The notes: generated by a model not told the origin, from the sequence alone. DNA of 64,000 nt from Pseudomonas sediminis (GCF_039555755.1 NZ_CP154631.1:2232001-2296000); one strand, 5' to 3'; numbered from the stretch's first letter, positions 50,375 to 60,818 are shown. Translations and numbers: made by a program.

Positions 50375-52336
50375 TCACTGCACCTCCGCCAGTTCGCGCT
50401 TGGCGGCGGGGCGTTTGGCCGCTACGTCGGTGGCTTCGATCAGCACTTCGGCGACCAGCTCGGCGATGTCCTTGATCTCCGGGCGCGGGGCGACCACGCC
50501 TTCGAGCATCGCGGTGCATTGCGGGCAGCCGACGGCTACCAGTTCGGCGCCGGTTTCCTTGATGTCTTCCATGCGCATGTCGGGAATCCGTTGCTTGCCG
50601 GGGATGTCGGTGATCGGCGCGCCGCCGCCACCACCGCAGCAGCGCGAGCGAAAGCCCGAGCGTTGCATCTCCTTGACTTCGATGCCGATGGCCTTGAGCA
50701 CCGCCCGCGGCGCCTCGTACTCACCGTTGTAGCGGCCCAGATAGCACGGGTCGTGGTAGGTGACCGATCCGCCCTTGTGTTGGCCCAGGTTGAGGCTGCC
50801 GCGCTGCAGCAGGGTTTCAATGAAGGTGCTGTGGTGCATGACCTGGTAATTGCCGCCCAGGGCGCCGTATTCGTTCTTCAGCACATGGAAACTGTGCGGG
50901 TCGCAGGAGACGATGGTCTTGAAGCGGTACTGGTTCAGCGTGGCGATGTTGCGTTTGGCTAACTGCTGAAAGGTCGCTTCGTCGCCGAGTCGGCGGGCGA
51001 CGTCACCACTGTCGCGCTCTTCCAGGCCGAGCACGGCGAAGTCGACGCCGGATGCCTTGAGGATCTTCACGAAGGCGCGCAGGGTGCGCTGGTTACGCAT
51101 GTCGAAGGCGCCGTCGCCAATCCAGAACAGCACCTCGGCGCTGCTCTTGTCGGCCATCAACGGCAGGTTCAGGTCTGCCGCCCAGTTCAGCCGGCCACTG
51201 GGTGCGAAGCCGCCCGGGTTGTCGGTGGCGATGAGGTTTTCCAGCACCTCGGCGCCCTTGTTCGGGGTCGAGCCCTTTTCCAGGGTCAGATGACGACGCA
51301 TGTCGACGATGGCATCGACGTGTTCGATCATCATCGGGCACTCCTCCACGCAGGCACGGCAGGTGGTGCACGACCATAGCGTGTCGGCATCGACCAGGGC
51401 TTTGCCCTGCAGGGAGACGATCGGCTGGTGCGGGCCGCCACTGTGTTCACCAAGCGGCTTTCCTGGGTAGGGCGAGCCCGCGAATTTGGCGTCGCTGCCA
51501 CCGGCCAGGCCGATGACCATGTCCTGAATCAGCTTCTTGGGGTTGAGCGGCTGGCCGGCGGCGAAGGCGGGACACATGGCTTCGCACTTGCCGCACTGCA
51601 CGCAGGCGTCGAAACCGAGCAACTGGTTCCAGGTGAAGTCGGTGGGTTTTTCCACACCCAGCGGGGCTTTCGGGTCGTTCAGATCGAGCGCCTTCAGGCC
51701 GGTGGAGCGCCCACCACCGAAGCGTTCGCTGCGGCGGTGCCAGGCCAGGTGCAGAGCGCCTGCGAAGGCGTGCTTCATCGGCCCGCCCCAGGTCATGCCG
51801 AAGAACAGCTCGGAAACGCCCCAGGCCACGCCAACGGCGAGGATCGCCGCCAGTACCCAGCCGCCGAAGTCGGCGGGCAGAATCCCGGCCACCGGCAGGG
51901 TGGCGATGAAGAAGCTGCCAGCGAACATCAGCAGGCTTTTCGGCAGGCGCATCCACGGGCCTTTCGACAGGCGCGAGGGTGGGGCCAGGCGGCGCTTGGC
52001 GACGAACAGGGCACCGGTGAACATCAGCACCGTGGCAGCCAGCAGGGCGAAGCCGAGGATGCGGTTGTGCAGGCCGAAACCGTGCACGACGATGGCCAGC
52101 ACGGCCGCCAGCACGAAGCCGCCAGCGGTGGCCACGTGGGTCTTGGACATGTACTTGTCGCGCTCGACCACGTGGTGCAGGTCCACCAGATAGCGCCGCG
52201 GCATCTTCAGCAGGCCGCCGATCCAGTCGACCTTGGCCGGGCGGCCGCGGCGCCACATGAAGAAGCGCCTGGCCGCGCCGATGACCGCGAGGGCCAGGGC
52301 GGCGAAGAGCAGAATGGGTAGAAGGGTGTTCAGCAT
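50375..52336 (-). CDS. dgcB: DgcB, membrane iron-sulfur subunit for dimethylglycine demethylation
   Basis: A 653-residue protein. N-terminal DUF3483-type membrane region (~1-190, about five helices), then two 4Fe-4S ferredoxin motifs (CVQCGKCEAMCP ~250 and CTTCRACVEECP ~325), and a C-terminal CCG-domain pair (SCDPHSFH, DPCYLGRYNGEYEAPR, RCCGGGGG ~580). It likely passes electrons from DgcA to ETF or quinone. ATG 52336 has GAGGA upstream; the longer frame reads through a REP repeat. Required for DMG growth in P. aeruginosa (established knowledge). Confidence 0.93.
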   Translation of the reverse strand: MLNTLLPILLFAALALAVIGAARRFFMWRRGRPAKVDWIGGLLKMPRRYLVDLHHVVERDKYMSKTHVATAGGFVLAAVLAIVVHGFGLHNRILGFALLAATVLMFTGALFVAKRRLAPPSRLSKGPWMRLPKSLLMFAGSFFIATLPVAGILPADFGGWVLAAILAVGVAWGVSELFFGMTWGGPMKHAFAGALHLAWHRRSERFGGGRSTGLKALDLNDPKAPLGVEKPTDFTWNQLLGFDACVQCGKCEAMCPAFAAGQPLNPKKLIQDMVIGLAGGSDAKFAGSPYPGKPLGEHSGGPHQPIVSLQGKALVDADTLWSCTTCRACVEECPMMIEHVDAIVDMRRHLTLEKGSTPNKGAEVLENLIATDNPGGFAPSGRLNWAADLNLPLMADKSSAEVLFWIGDGAFDMRNQRTLRAFVKILKASGVDFAVLGLEERDSGDVARRLGDEATFQQLAKRNIATLNQYRFKTIVSCDPHSFHVLKNEYGALGGNYQVMHHSTFIETLLQRGSLNLGQHKGGSVTYHDPCYLGRYNGEYEAPRAVLKAIGIEVKEMQRSGFRSRCCGGGGGAPITDIPGKQRIPDMRMEDIKETGAELVAVGCPQCTAMLEGVVAPRPEIKDIAELVAEVLIEATDVAAKRPAAKRELAEVQ

Positions 52337-52363
52337 CGGTCTGTCCTCACCGGACGAGATGTG

Positions 52364-52448
52364 GTGGGAGCGGGCCGGCCCGCAACCGGGCGCAGCCTTG
52401 GCGCAAATCAATCGCGGGCATGGACTAGGCGTCCCCGCCCGCTCCCAC
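52364..52448. repeat. REP-type palindrome between dgcA and dgcB
   Basis: GTGGGAGCGGGC (52364-52375) is the exact reverse complement of GCCCGCTCCCAC (52437-52448), with a long partly paired loop. Confidence 0.75.
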
Positions 52449-52464
52449 AAGGGCGTCGTTTAGA

Positions 52465-54525
52465 TCAGAAGTCTTTGCACAGGCGCAGGGCGTCGTAGAT
52501 CGCCGCGTGCACGTTGCGTTGGGCCACGCAGTCGCCGATACGGAACAGCAGGTAGCCGTCGCCCGCCTCGGACAGGCACGGCTGCGGCTTGATCGCAAAC
52601 AGCGCCTCGACGTCGATCTGGCCCTTGTTGCGCGAGCCGTCCTTGAGCCCGTAGTACAGGCCCTCGTCCGGGCGCACGCCGTTCTCGATGACGATCTGGT
52701 CGACCACCCGCTCTTCCCGGGCGCCGGTGTATTCGTTCTCCAGCACCGCGACTTTCTTGTCGCCCTCGGCGTAGACCTTTTCCAGCATCATGTCGCCGGT
52801 CATGACCACTTCCTTGGGGTACATGCTGCGGTAGTAGGTCGGGAAGGTGGTGCCGCCCATGGCCACACCGGGCTTGATGTCGTCGGTGACGATCTCCACC
52901 TGGCTGCCTTTCTCGGCCAGGTAGTCGGCCGCCGACATGCCGGTGAATTCGCAGATGGTGTCGTACACCAGCACGTTCTTGCCGGGTTCGACCTTGCCGC
53001 TGAGGATGTCCCAGGCGCTGACCACCAGGCCTTCGGCCGCGCCCCAGTGTTCGTTCTGTTCGAGGAAGGCGTGGCCGCCGTTGGCCAGCACCACGATGTC
53101 CGGGCGCAGGTCGAGGATGGTCGCTTCATCGGCCGCCGTACCCAGGCGCAGGTCGACGCCGAGGCGGGCGATTTCCAGCTGATACCAGCGGGTGATGCCG
53201 GCGATCTGGTCGCGTTGCGGGGCGCGGGCGGCGATGCTGATCTGCCCGCCGAGGCTGTCCTGCTTCTCGAACAGGGTCACGTCGTGGCCACGCTCGGCAG
53301 CCACGCGGGCGGCTTCCATACCAGCCGGGCCGCCGCCGACGATCACCACCTTGCGCTTGGCGCCGGTGGTCTTCTCGATGATGTGCGGCACGCCCATGTA
53401 TTCGCGGCTGGTCGCGGCGTTCTGGATGCACAGCACGTCCAGGCCCTGGTACTGGCGGTCGATGCAGTAGTTGGCGCCTACGCATTGCTTGATCTGGTCG
53501 ATCTGGCCCATCTTGATCTTGGCGATCAGATGCGGGTCGGCCATGTGCGCGCGGGTCATGCCGACCATGTCGACGTAGCCGCCTTCGAGGATGCGCGTGG
53601 CCTGGTTCGGGTCCTTGATGTTCTGCGCGTGCAGCACCGGCACCTTGACCACTTCCTTGATGCCGGCCGCCAGGTGCAGGAACGGCTCCGGCGGGAAGCT
53701 CATGTTGGGGATGACGTTGGCCAGGGTGTTGTGGGTGTCGCAGCCCGAGCCGACCACGCCGATGAAGTCGAGCATGCCGGTGGCGTCGTAATAGGCGGCG
53801 ATCTGCTTCATGTCCTCGTGGGACAGGCCGTCGGGGTGGAATTCGTCACCGGTGATGCGCATTCCCACGCAGAAATCTTCGCCGACTTCGGCGCGCACCG
53901 CCTTGAGCACTTCCATACCGAATTTCATGCGGCCTTCGAAGGTGCCGCCCCATTCGTCGGTACGCTTGTTCACGCGTGGCGACCAGAACTGGTCGATCAG
54001 GTGCTGGTGCACGGCGGACAGCTCGACGCCGTCCAGGCCGCCTTCCTTGGCGCGGCGCGCAGCCTGGGCGTAGTTGCCGATGATGCGCCAGATTTCCTCG
54101 ACCTCGATGGTCTTGCAGGTGGCGCGGTGTACCGGTTCACGGATGCCGGACGGCGACATCAGGGTCGGCCAGTGGAAGCCGTCCCAGCGCGAGCGGCGGC
54201 CCATGTGGGTAATCTGGATCATGATCTTGGCGCCGTGCTTGTGCATGGCGTCGGCGAGATTCTGGAAGTGCGGGATGATGCGGTCGGTGGCCAGGTTCAC
54301 CGAACTCCACCACTGCTGCGGGCTGTCGATGGCCACGACCGAGGAGCCGCCGCAGATCGCCAGGCCGATGCCGCCCTTGGCCTTCTCTTCGTAGTATTTG
54401 ACGTAACGCTCGGTGGTCATGCCGCCGTCGGTGGCGTACACCTCGGCGTGAGCCGTGCTGAGTACGCGGTTACGGATGGTCAGTTTGCCGATCTGGATCG
54501 GCTGGAACATTGCTTCGAAGGCCAT
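52465..54525 (-). CDS. dgcA: DgcA, dimethylglycine demethylase subunit
   Basis: A 686-residue flavoprotein like trimethylamine dehydrogenase and 2,4-dienoyl-CoA reductase. N-terminal FMN TIM barrel (~1-370: FQPIQIGKLTIRNRVLST, RVNKRTDEWGGTFEGRM, MVGMTRAHMADPHL). A cysteine region, QCVGANYCIDRQY then VLCIQN (~350-375), stands where these enzymes bind 4Fe-4S. The C-terminal half has the dinucleotide motif VVIVGGGPAGMEAARVAAERG (~395). It converts N,N-dimethylglycine to sarcosine and formaldehyde with DgcB. Confidence 0.94.
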   Translation of the reverse strand: MAFEAMFQPIQIGKLTIRNRVLSTAHAEVYATDGGMTTERYVKYYEEKAKGGIGLAICGGSSVVAIDSPQQWWSSVNLATDRIIPHFQNLADAMHKHGAKIMIQITHMGRRSRWDGFHWPTLMSPSGIREPVHRATCKTIEVEEIWRIIGNYAQAARRAKEGGLDGVELSAVHQHLIDQFWSPRVNKRTDEWGGTFEGRMKFGMEVLKAVRAEVGEDFCVGMRITGDEFHPDGLSHEDMKQIAAYYDATGMLDFIGVVGSGCDTHNTLANVIPNMSFPPEPFLHLAAGIKEVVKVPVLHAQNIKDPNQATRILEGGYVDMVGMTRAHMADPHLIAKIKMGQIDQIKQCVGANYCIDRQYQGLDVLCIQNAATSREYMGVPHIIEKTTGAKRKVVIVGGGPAGMEAARVAAERGHDVTLFEKQDSLGGQISIAARAPQRDQIAGITRWYQLEIARLGVDLRLGTAADEATILDLRPDIVVLANGGHAFLEQNEHWGAAEGLVVSAWDILSGKVEPGKNVLVYDTICEFTGMSAADYLAEKGSQVEIVTDDIKPGVAMGGTTFPTYYRSMYPKEVVMTGDMMLEKVYAEGDKKVAVLENEYTGAREERVVDQIVIENGVRPDEGLYYGLKDGSRNKGQIDVEALFAIKPQPCLSEAGDGYLLFRIGDCVAQRNVHAAIYDALRLCKDF

Positions 54526-54609
54526 GACCTTCTCCTCGATTCGACGGCTGCACTGCGTTCACGGTCAATGCGGGGTGGAGCGCCTAGCGAGTGGCGCGCC
54601 TGTTGTTAT

Positions 54610-55140
54610 TCAGAGCGGGCGGGTGACGAACAGGCCATCGTCGTGGCCTTCTTCCGAGCCGCCATATTCCTGCACGGTGACGGTGCGCAGGCTGCTGCCC
54701 TTGGCGGACAGGATCTGGTCGATGGCGCCGGAGAACCAGCCGGTGAACATGTAGTCCACCTTGCGGCCGACCTTGCCGTACACGTACACGAAGGCCGAGT
54801 GCTTGAGCTTCACTTCAGCGTAGCCGGCGTCGATGTCCAGTTTCTGGATCTCGAACAGGCCCCAGCCGCGCTGCGACAGGCGCTTCATGTAGTGCTCGAA
54901 CACCGCATCGCCCTGCAGGCCATGGCACTCGGCTTCCTTCTCGCACCAGTGCCAGGCGGACTTGTAGCCGGCCTTGTAGAGAATCTCGGCGTACTTGTCG
55001 GCGCCGAGCACTTCCTCGATGCCGCGGTGGTTGTTGACGAAGAAATGCCGCGGCACGTACAGCATCGGCAGGGCATCGGTGGTCCATACGCCGGTTTCGT
55101 CGTCGACCTGAATGGGCATTTCGGGGGCGTGGGTGGCCAT
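54610..55140 (-). CDS. DUF5943 protein of the dgc operon
   Basis: A 176-residue cytoplasmic protein. PMLYVPRHFFVNNHRGIEEVLGADKYAEILYKAG and HWCEKEAECHG in the N-half resemble small-ligand V4R-type domains; the C-half is mixed strand and helix (AEVKLKHSAFVYVYGK, DYMFTGWFSGAIDQIL). It matches the uncharacterised gene always found between the dipeptidase-like gene and dgcA in Pseudomonas. The function is unknown; a role in sensing or assembling the pathway is possible. Confidence 0.8.
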   Translation of the reverse strand: MATHAPEMPIQVDDETGVWTTDALPMLYVPRHFFVNNHRGIEEVLGADKYAEILYKAGYKSAWHWCEKEAECHGLQGDAVFEHYMKRLSQRGWGLFEIQKLDIDAGYAEVKLKHSAFVYVYGKVGRKVDYMFTGWFSGAIDQILSAKGSSLRTVTVQEYGGSEEGHDDGLFVTRPL

Positions 55141-55200
55141 GTGTTGTTAACTCCAGAATTCGTTGTCTTGCATGTTTGAACGGTGCGGATGAATGCCTGT

Positions 55201-55320
55201 GGAGCCGTAGCGAGCACGCCGAGAGCAAGGAGACCCGCAGCGACAAGCGAGAGCAGTACGACTGTACGGCGAGCTTGTCGCGAGGACGCGACGCAGCTAT
55301 CGGTGTGCGCAGTAGGCTCC
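55201..55320. repeat. 120-bp imperfect palindrome
   Basis: Begins GGAGCCGTAGCGAGCACG and ends with its imperfect inverse GTGCGCAGTAGGCTCC. Inside, GCGACAAGC and GCTTGTCGC form a perfect inner stem, and CAGTAC/GTAC meet at the centre. It stands between the dipeptidase-like gene and the DUF5943 gene; non-coding and likely a mobile-repeat relic or an RNA hairpin. Confidence 0.65.
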
Positions 55321-55331
55321 GGAGGTATTCA

Positions 55332-56309
<978 letters not shown>

Positions 56310-56492
56310 CAGGCTTGTCCCCTAAACAGATGCGCCGAGTCGGTCGTCGGCGCTTTGGGGAGAGCTTATCCCTGGGGGGCAGGGCGACCCGGTGCAAAAA
56401 CGACTGGGGGTTTGCCGAAAGCGTCAAGCCGAGGTCGCGAACGGATATGTGGCTCTGCAAGTGGCATCCCGTTCCTACGGGCAGGTGTGCAT

Positions 56493-57437
56493 TCAGGCTG
56501 GCCGTTCGTGACGATCCTGGCTGGGGCTGACGGCGAAGCGCCTGCGGTAGCTGCGCGAGAAGTAAGAGGCCGAGTCGAAGCCGCAGGCAAGGCTCACCTC
56601 AAGTACGCTGAGATCGCTCTGGCGCAATAGCTGGCGGGCCTTTTCCAGGCGCAGATCGAGGTAGAAGGCCGAGGGTGTGGTCGCCAGGTGGTGGCGGAAC
56701 AACCGCTCCAGCTGGCGCACGGTGATGCCGGCCAGCTCGGCCAGTGCCTCGCTGGACAGCGGTTGCTCGCACTGGCGCTCCATCTCGCCGACCACCCGCA
56801 CCAGCTTCTTATTGCGCAGGTCGTAGCGGCTAGCTACCTGCATGCGCTGGTGGTCCAGACGGGTGCGGATGCGGCTGACCACGAACTGTTCGGATACCTG
56901 CACCGCCAGCGGCTCGCCGTGTTCCTGGCCGATCAGACCGAGCATCAGGTCGAGGCTACTGGTGCCGCCGGCGCTGGTGATGCGCCGGCCGTCGATCTCG
57001 AACAGTTCCTGGGTGACCAGCAGCGTCGGGTAGCGTTCGCGAAAGGCATCGATGGCTTCCCAGTGCAGGGTCAGGCGCTGGTGCTGGAACAGACCCGCTT
57101 CAGCCAGCACGAAGCTGCCGGTGTCGATGCCGCCGAGGATCGCCAGTTCCGGCTCGCGTCGTTGCAGCCAGTGCGCCAGATGATGGTCGTAGTGGGCCAG
57201 TGGCTCGAAGCCGGCGACCACGAACAGCGCCTGGCTGTCAGCGGGCAATTCCAGGCTGTCGTCGACGTTGAGCGACATGCCGTTGCTGGCCTGCACGGCA
57301 TTGCCATCCTGGCTGAGCAGGCGCCAGCGATACAGCTCGCCGCGAAAGCGATTGGCCACGCGCAGCGGTTCGATGGCTGACATCAGGCCCATCATCGAGA
57401 AGCCGGGCAGCAGCAGAAAGCAGAAGGTCTGGGGCAT
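56493..57437 (-). CDS. cdhR: AraC/GlxA-family carnitine regulator CdhR
   Basis: A 314-residue activator of the GbdR/ArgR type. N-terminal amidotransferase-like domain (~1-180: CFLLLPGFSMMGLMSAIEPLRVANRF, AILGGIDTGSFVLAEAGL, SAGGTSSLDLMLGLI) and C-terminal AraC HTH (~215-310: LAELAGITVRQLERLFRHHL, ACGFDSASYFSRSYRRRF). It is divergent from caiX-cdhCAB. In P. aeruginosa CdhR turns on carnitine catabolism in response to carnitine. ATG 57437 preferred; a GTG lies three codons upstream. Confidence 0.92.
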   Translation of the reverse strand: MPQTFCFLLLPGFSMMGLMSAIEPLRVANRFRGELYRWRLLSQDGNAVQASNGMSLNVDDSLELPADSQALFVVAGFEPLAHYDHHLAHWLQRREPELAILGGIDTGSFVLAEAGLFQHQRLTLHWEAIDAFRERYPTLLVTQELFEIDGRRITSAGGTSSLDLMLGLIGQEHGEPLAVQVSEQFVVSRIRTRLDHQRMQVASRYDLRNKKLVRVVGEMERQCEQPLSSEALAELAGITVRQLERLFRHHLATTPSAFYLDLRLEKARQLLRQSDLSVLEVSLACGFDSASYFSRSYRRRFAVSPSQDRHERPA

Positions 57438-57684
57438 ACAGGTCACGACACGGGTGCAGGGTTACGGGCATACCGAGAGATTAATGGGCCAGTATCGCTT
57501 TCACACAAGAAAAAGTCGGCATAGGTAAATAAATAGTCGTTCAAGTGCGAATGTTGCATCGAATCGAAGCGTAAGGTGTTTTCATCGGGAGACGAAAGTC
57601 CCCGAGCACGGTGGGGGTTCTGTCCGTTGGCAGGCCTCTAGAAGAACGAAATAGAACCGCTGTGACACGATGAGGAGCACCCAG

Positions 57685-58617
57685 ATGAAAGGTCTTACCG
57701 CGCTGGCCGCGTGCTGCACCCTGAGCCTGTTCAGTACCTCCCTGCTGGCCGACGACGCCAGTTGCAAGAACGTTCGAATTGGCGCCGTCGGCTGGACCGA
57801 CGTGGTCGCCACTACCGCTGTCGCCAGCGAGCTGCTGAGTGGTCTCGGCTACGAAACCAAGCAGACCCAGGCGTCGCAACAGATCATCTTCGCCGGTATC
57901 CAGAAAGGGCAGATCGATGCCTTCCTCGGCTACTGGAAGCCGATCATGGACGACAACATCAAACCCTTCCTCGATGCCGGCGCGGTCAAGGTCGCGGCCG
58001 AGCCGTCGCTGGATGATGCGGTGGCGGTGCTCGCGGTACCGAGCTACACCGCCGACAAGGGACTGAAGACCCTGGCCGACATCGCCAAATTCAAGGACGA
58101 GCTGGACAGCAAGATCTATGGCATCGAAGCTGGTTCGGGCGCCAATACGGCGATCCAGAAGATGATCGACTCCGACCAGTTCGGTCTGGGTGGCTTCAAA
58201 CTGGTGGAGTCGAGTGAAGCGGGCATGCTCGCCGCCGTCGGTCGCGCCGTACGCAACGAGAAACCGGTGGTGTTCTTCGGCTGGAAACCGCACCCGATGA
58301 ACCTGTCGATGCAGGTCACCTACCTGACCGGCACCGACGACGTGTTCGGCCCCAACGATGGCGCCGCCACGGTGTCCACCGTCACCGCGCCGGACTACGC
58401 CGAGCGTTGCCCTAACGCCAACCGCCTCCTCACCAGCCTGCGCTTCACCAGCCAGCAGGAAGCCGAGCTGATGCAGCCGATCATGGACCGTAAGCCGGCC
58501 GCCCAGGTGGCGCGTGACTGGATCAAGGCCAACCCGCAGGTGGTCGATGCCTGGCTCGAGGGTGTCACCACGCTGGACGGCAAGCCGGCCAACGCCGCGC
58601 TGGTCGCCGGTAACTGA
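57685..58617 (+). CDS. caiX: Carnitine-binding protein CaiX
   Basis: A 310-residue periplasmic binding protein (signal ending TSLLADDASC) of the ChoX/ProX-like class. Box segments: GAVGWTDVVATTAVA (~33), FLGYWKPIMDDN (~79), FFGWKPHPMN (~190), GTDDVFGPNDGAA. First gene of the carnitine operon under CdhR, so carnitine is the expected ligand; it lacks its own permease and should use CbcVW. ATG 57685 has AGGAG 8 nt upstream, better than ATG 57670. A terminator-like hairpin follows. Confidence 0.9.
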   Translation: MKGLTALAACCTLSLFSTSLLADDASCKNVRIGAVGWTDVVATTAVASELLSGLGYETKQTQASQQIIFAGIQKGQIDAFLGYWKPIMDDNIKPFLDAGAVKVAAEPSLDDAVAVLAVPSYTADKGLKTLADIAKFKDELDSKIYGIEAGSGANTAIQKMIDSDQFGLGGFKLVESSEAGMLAAVGRAVRNEKPVVFFGWKPHPMNLSMQVTYLTGTDDVFGPNDGAATVSTVTAPDYAERCPNANRLLTSLRFTSQQEAELMQPIMDRKPAAQVARDWIKANPQVVDAWLEGVTTLDGKPANAALVAGN

Positions 58618-58623
58618 TAGCAC

Positions 58624-58658
58624 GGCGCCGGTTGATCCGGCGCCAACTCCCTTTTTTG
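58624..58658 (+). terminator. Terminator-like hairpin between caiX and cdhC
   Basis: GGCGCCGG (58624-58631) and CCGGCGCC (58637-58644) with a 5-nt loop, followed by AACTCCCTTTTTTG. If leaky, it would make more binding protein than enzymes. Confidence 0.75.
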
Positions 58659-58716
58659 CATAACGCCTGCGGCCCCGCCGTCGGCACTCGTTCGCCTCTG
58701 GAAAGGACAGTCGAAA

Positions 58717-59604
58717 ATGAATTACGAGGTTATCGTCACCTGCGCGGTGACCGGCGCTGGCGACACCGTCGGCAAGCACCCGGCGATCCCGGTCACGCCC
58801 AAGGAGATCGCTGCCGCCGCCATCGAGGCGGCCAAGGCCGGTGCCACCGTCGCCCACTGCCATGTGCGCGACCCGCAGACCGGCAAGCCGAGCCGCGACG
58901 TGGCCCTGTACCGTGAATTGGTCGAGCGCATTCGTGAAAGCGATACCGACGTGATCATCAACCTCACTGCCGGCATGGGCGGTGATCTGGAAATTGGCCG
59001 AGGCGAGCAGCCATTGGAGTTCGGCGCCGGCACCGATCTGGTCGGGCCGATCACCCGCCTGGCGCATGTCGAGGAGCTGCTGCCGGAAATCTGCACCCTG
59101 GACTGCGGCACGCTGAATTTCGGCGATGGCGACTTCATCTACGTCTCCACCCCGGCGCAACTGCGCGCGGGCGCCAAACGCATCACCGAGCTGGGGGTGA
59201 AGGCCGAGCTGGAAATTTTCGACACCGGCCACCTGTGGTTCGCCAAGCAGATGATCAAGGAAGGCCTGCTGGACGACCCGCTTATCCAGCTGTGCCTGGG
59301 CATTCCCTGGGGCGCGCCGGCCGACACCACGACCATGAAGGCCATGGCCGACAACCTGCCGCCAGGCATCACCTGGGCTGGCTTCGGCATTGGCCGCATG
59401 CAGATGCCGATGGTCGCCCAGGCCATGTTGCTCGGCGGCCACGTGCGGGTGGGGCTGGAGGACAACATCTGGCTGGATCGCGGCGTGCATGCGAGCAACG
59501 GCCAACTGGTCGAGCGCGCCATCGAGATCATCGAGCGCCTTGGTGGTCGCGCCCTGACCCCGGCCGAGGGGCGGGAAAAGATGAAGCTCAAACCCAGACG
59601 CTAA
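58717..59604 (+). CDS. cdhC: BKACE-family betainyl-CoA thiolase of carnitine breakdown
   Basis: A 295-residue TIM-barrel zinc enzyme of the beta-keto acid cleavage family (formerly DUF849). [23 protein letters not shown] (~9-31), [13 protein letters not shown] (~47-59, zinc His pair), NLTAGMGGD (~82), [15 protein letters not shown] (~250). Acts on 3-dehydrocarnitine with acetyl-CoA giving betainyl-CoA and acetoacetate. Gene name follows P. aeruginosa usage; naming varies. ATG 58717 after GAAAGGACAG. Confidence 0.9.
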   Translation: MNYEVIVTCAVTGAGDTVGKHPAIPVTPKEIAAAAIEAAKAGATVAHCHVRDPQTGKPSRDVALYRELVERIRESDTDVIINLTAGMGGDLEIGRGEQPLEFGAGTDLVGPITRLAHVEELLPEICTLDCGTLNFGDGDFIYVSTPAQLRAGAKRITELGVKAELEIFDTGHLWFAKQMIKEGLLDDPLIQLCLGIPWGAPADTTTMKAMADNLPPGITWAGFGIGRMQMPMVAQAMLLGGHVRVGLEDNIWLDRGVHASNGQLVERAIEIIERLGGRALTPAEGREKMKLKPRR

Positions 59605-59744
59605 GCCCGCTTCCTCCCCTCTCCCATTTATGGGGCAAAAGCGGGAACAGCGAAGCACTGCTTCGCCCGCTTTTGCGACCTGAGCTCTGCGAAGGGCTGG
59701 GGCACAGAGTGGGGGCCGGGGGAGAGGGCCTGTGAGCATCCCCC

Positions 59745-59807
59745 GTAGCCCGGACGCAATCCGCGGCATCCCCTAACGCCAATTCCCCGGATTGCATCCG
59801 GGCTACC
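59745..59807. repeat. REP-type inverted pair between cdhC and cdhA
   Basis: GTAGCCCGGACGCAATCC at 59745 and, inverted, GGATTGCATCCGGGCTAC ending at 59807, with one mismatch. Same family as 37051-37075. The upstream part 59613-59730 is another low-complexity palindromic stretch (CCCTCTCCCAT ... GGGGGAGAGGG). Confidence 0.8.
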
Positions 59808-59818
59808 GGAGTTCAACC

Positions 59819-60784
59819 ATGACCTTCGTCACCGATATCAAGACTTTCTCCGCCCTCGGCACCGGCGTCATCGGCGCCGGCTGGATTGCTCGCGCCCTGG
59901 CCCATGGCCTCGACGTCATCGCCTGGGACCCGGCGCCCGGCGCCGAGGCTGCGCTGCGCACGCGGTTGGCCAATGCCTGGCCTGCGCTGGAAAAACAGGG
60001 CCTGGGACCCGGCGCCGCACTGGATCGCCTGCGCTTCGTCAGCACCATCGAGGACTGCGTACGCGATGCCGACTTTATCCAGGAAAGCGCGCCCGAGCGC
60101 CTCGAGCTCAAGTGCGAGCTGCACGCGAAGATCAGCGCCGCCGCGCACCCGGATGTGTTGATCGGCTCCAGTACCTCGGGCCTGCTGCCCAGCGAATTCT
60201 ATGCAGACGCTGCGCACCCCGAGCGCTGCGTGGTTGGCCATCCCTTCAATCCGGTGTATCTGCTGCCACTGGTGGAGGTGGTCGGCGGGGCGAAGACCGC
60301 CCCGGAGGCGGTGCAGGCCGCCATCGAGGTCTACCAATCGCTGGGCATGCGCCCGCTGCATGTGCGCAAGGAGGTGCCGGGCTTTATCGCCGACCGCCTG
60401 CTCGAAGCGCTATGGCGCGAGGCGCTGCACCTGGTCAACGACGGCGTGGCGACCACCGGCGAGATCGACGATGCGATCCGCTTCGGCGCCGGCCTGCGCT
60501 GGTCGTTCATGGGTAGCTTCCTGACCTACACCCTGGCCGGCGGCCCGGCCGGCATGCGCCACTTCATGGCCCAGTTCGGCCCGGCGCTGAAACTGCCCTG
60601 GACGTACCTGGAGGCGCCGGAACTGACCGATGGGTTGATCGATGCGGTGGTCGAAGGCACCGCCGAGCAGCAGGGCGAACGCAGCCTGGATGCCCTGGAG
60701 CGCTATCGCGATGACTGCCTGCTGGCGGTTATGGAGGCGATTCGCCAAACCAAGGCCAAGCACGGCTTCGAGTTCGCCGAGTAA
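59819..60784 (+). CDS. cdhA: Carnitine 3-dehydrogenase
   Basis: A 321-residue NAD+-dependent enzyme of the 3-hydroxyacyl-CoA dehydrogenase fold, oxidising L-carnitine to 3-dehydrocarnitine. Dinucleotide motif [19 protein letters not shown] (~12-30), [14 protein letters not shown] (~88-101), [11 protein letters not shown], catalytic His in [17 protein letters not shown] (~140-156). The C-terminal helical domain contains [24 protein letters not shown] 59819 lies directly after a REP palindrome. Confidence 0.94.
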   Translation: MTFVTDIKTFSALGTGVIGAGWIARALAHGLDVIAWDPAPGAEAALRTRLANAWPALEKQGLGPGAALDRLRFVSTIEDCVRDADFIQESAPERLELKCELHAKISAAAHPDVLIGSSTSGLLPSEFYADAAHPERCVVGHPFNPVYLLPLVEVVGGAKTAPEAVQAAIEVYQSLGMRPLHVRKEVPGFIADRLLEALWREALHLVNDGVATTGEIDDAIRFGAGLRWSFMGSFLTYTLAGGPAGMRHFMAQFGPALKLPWTYLEAPELTDGLIDAVVEGTAEQQGERSLDALERYRDDCLLAVMEAIRQTKAKHGFEFAE

Positions 60785-60797
60785 CCGAGTCATTCCC

Positions 60798-60818
60798 GGT
60801 GCGCACGGCGCACCCTAC
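60798..60818. repeat. GTAGGGTGCGC palindrome (copy 4)
   Basis: The minus strand reads GTAGGGTGCGCCGTGCGC then ACC. It lies 13 bp after cdhA and is followed at 60840-60878 by CTCTCTCCCACTTGTGGGAG and GGGGGAGAGGG, another small palindrome. Confidence 0.85.

Noticed and set aside
52507..55179. An 890-codon open frame on the plus strand
   Set aside because: It covers dgcA, the gap and the DUF5943 gene in antisense, with Val/His/Ala-rich low-complexity composition; no domain seen.
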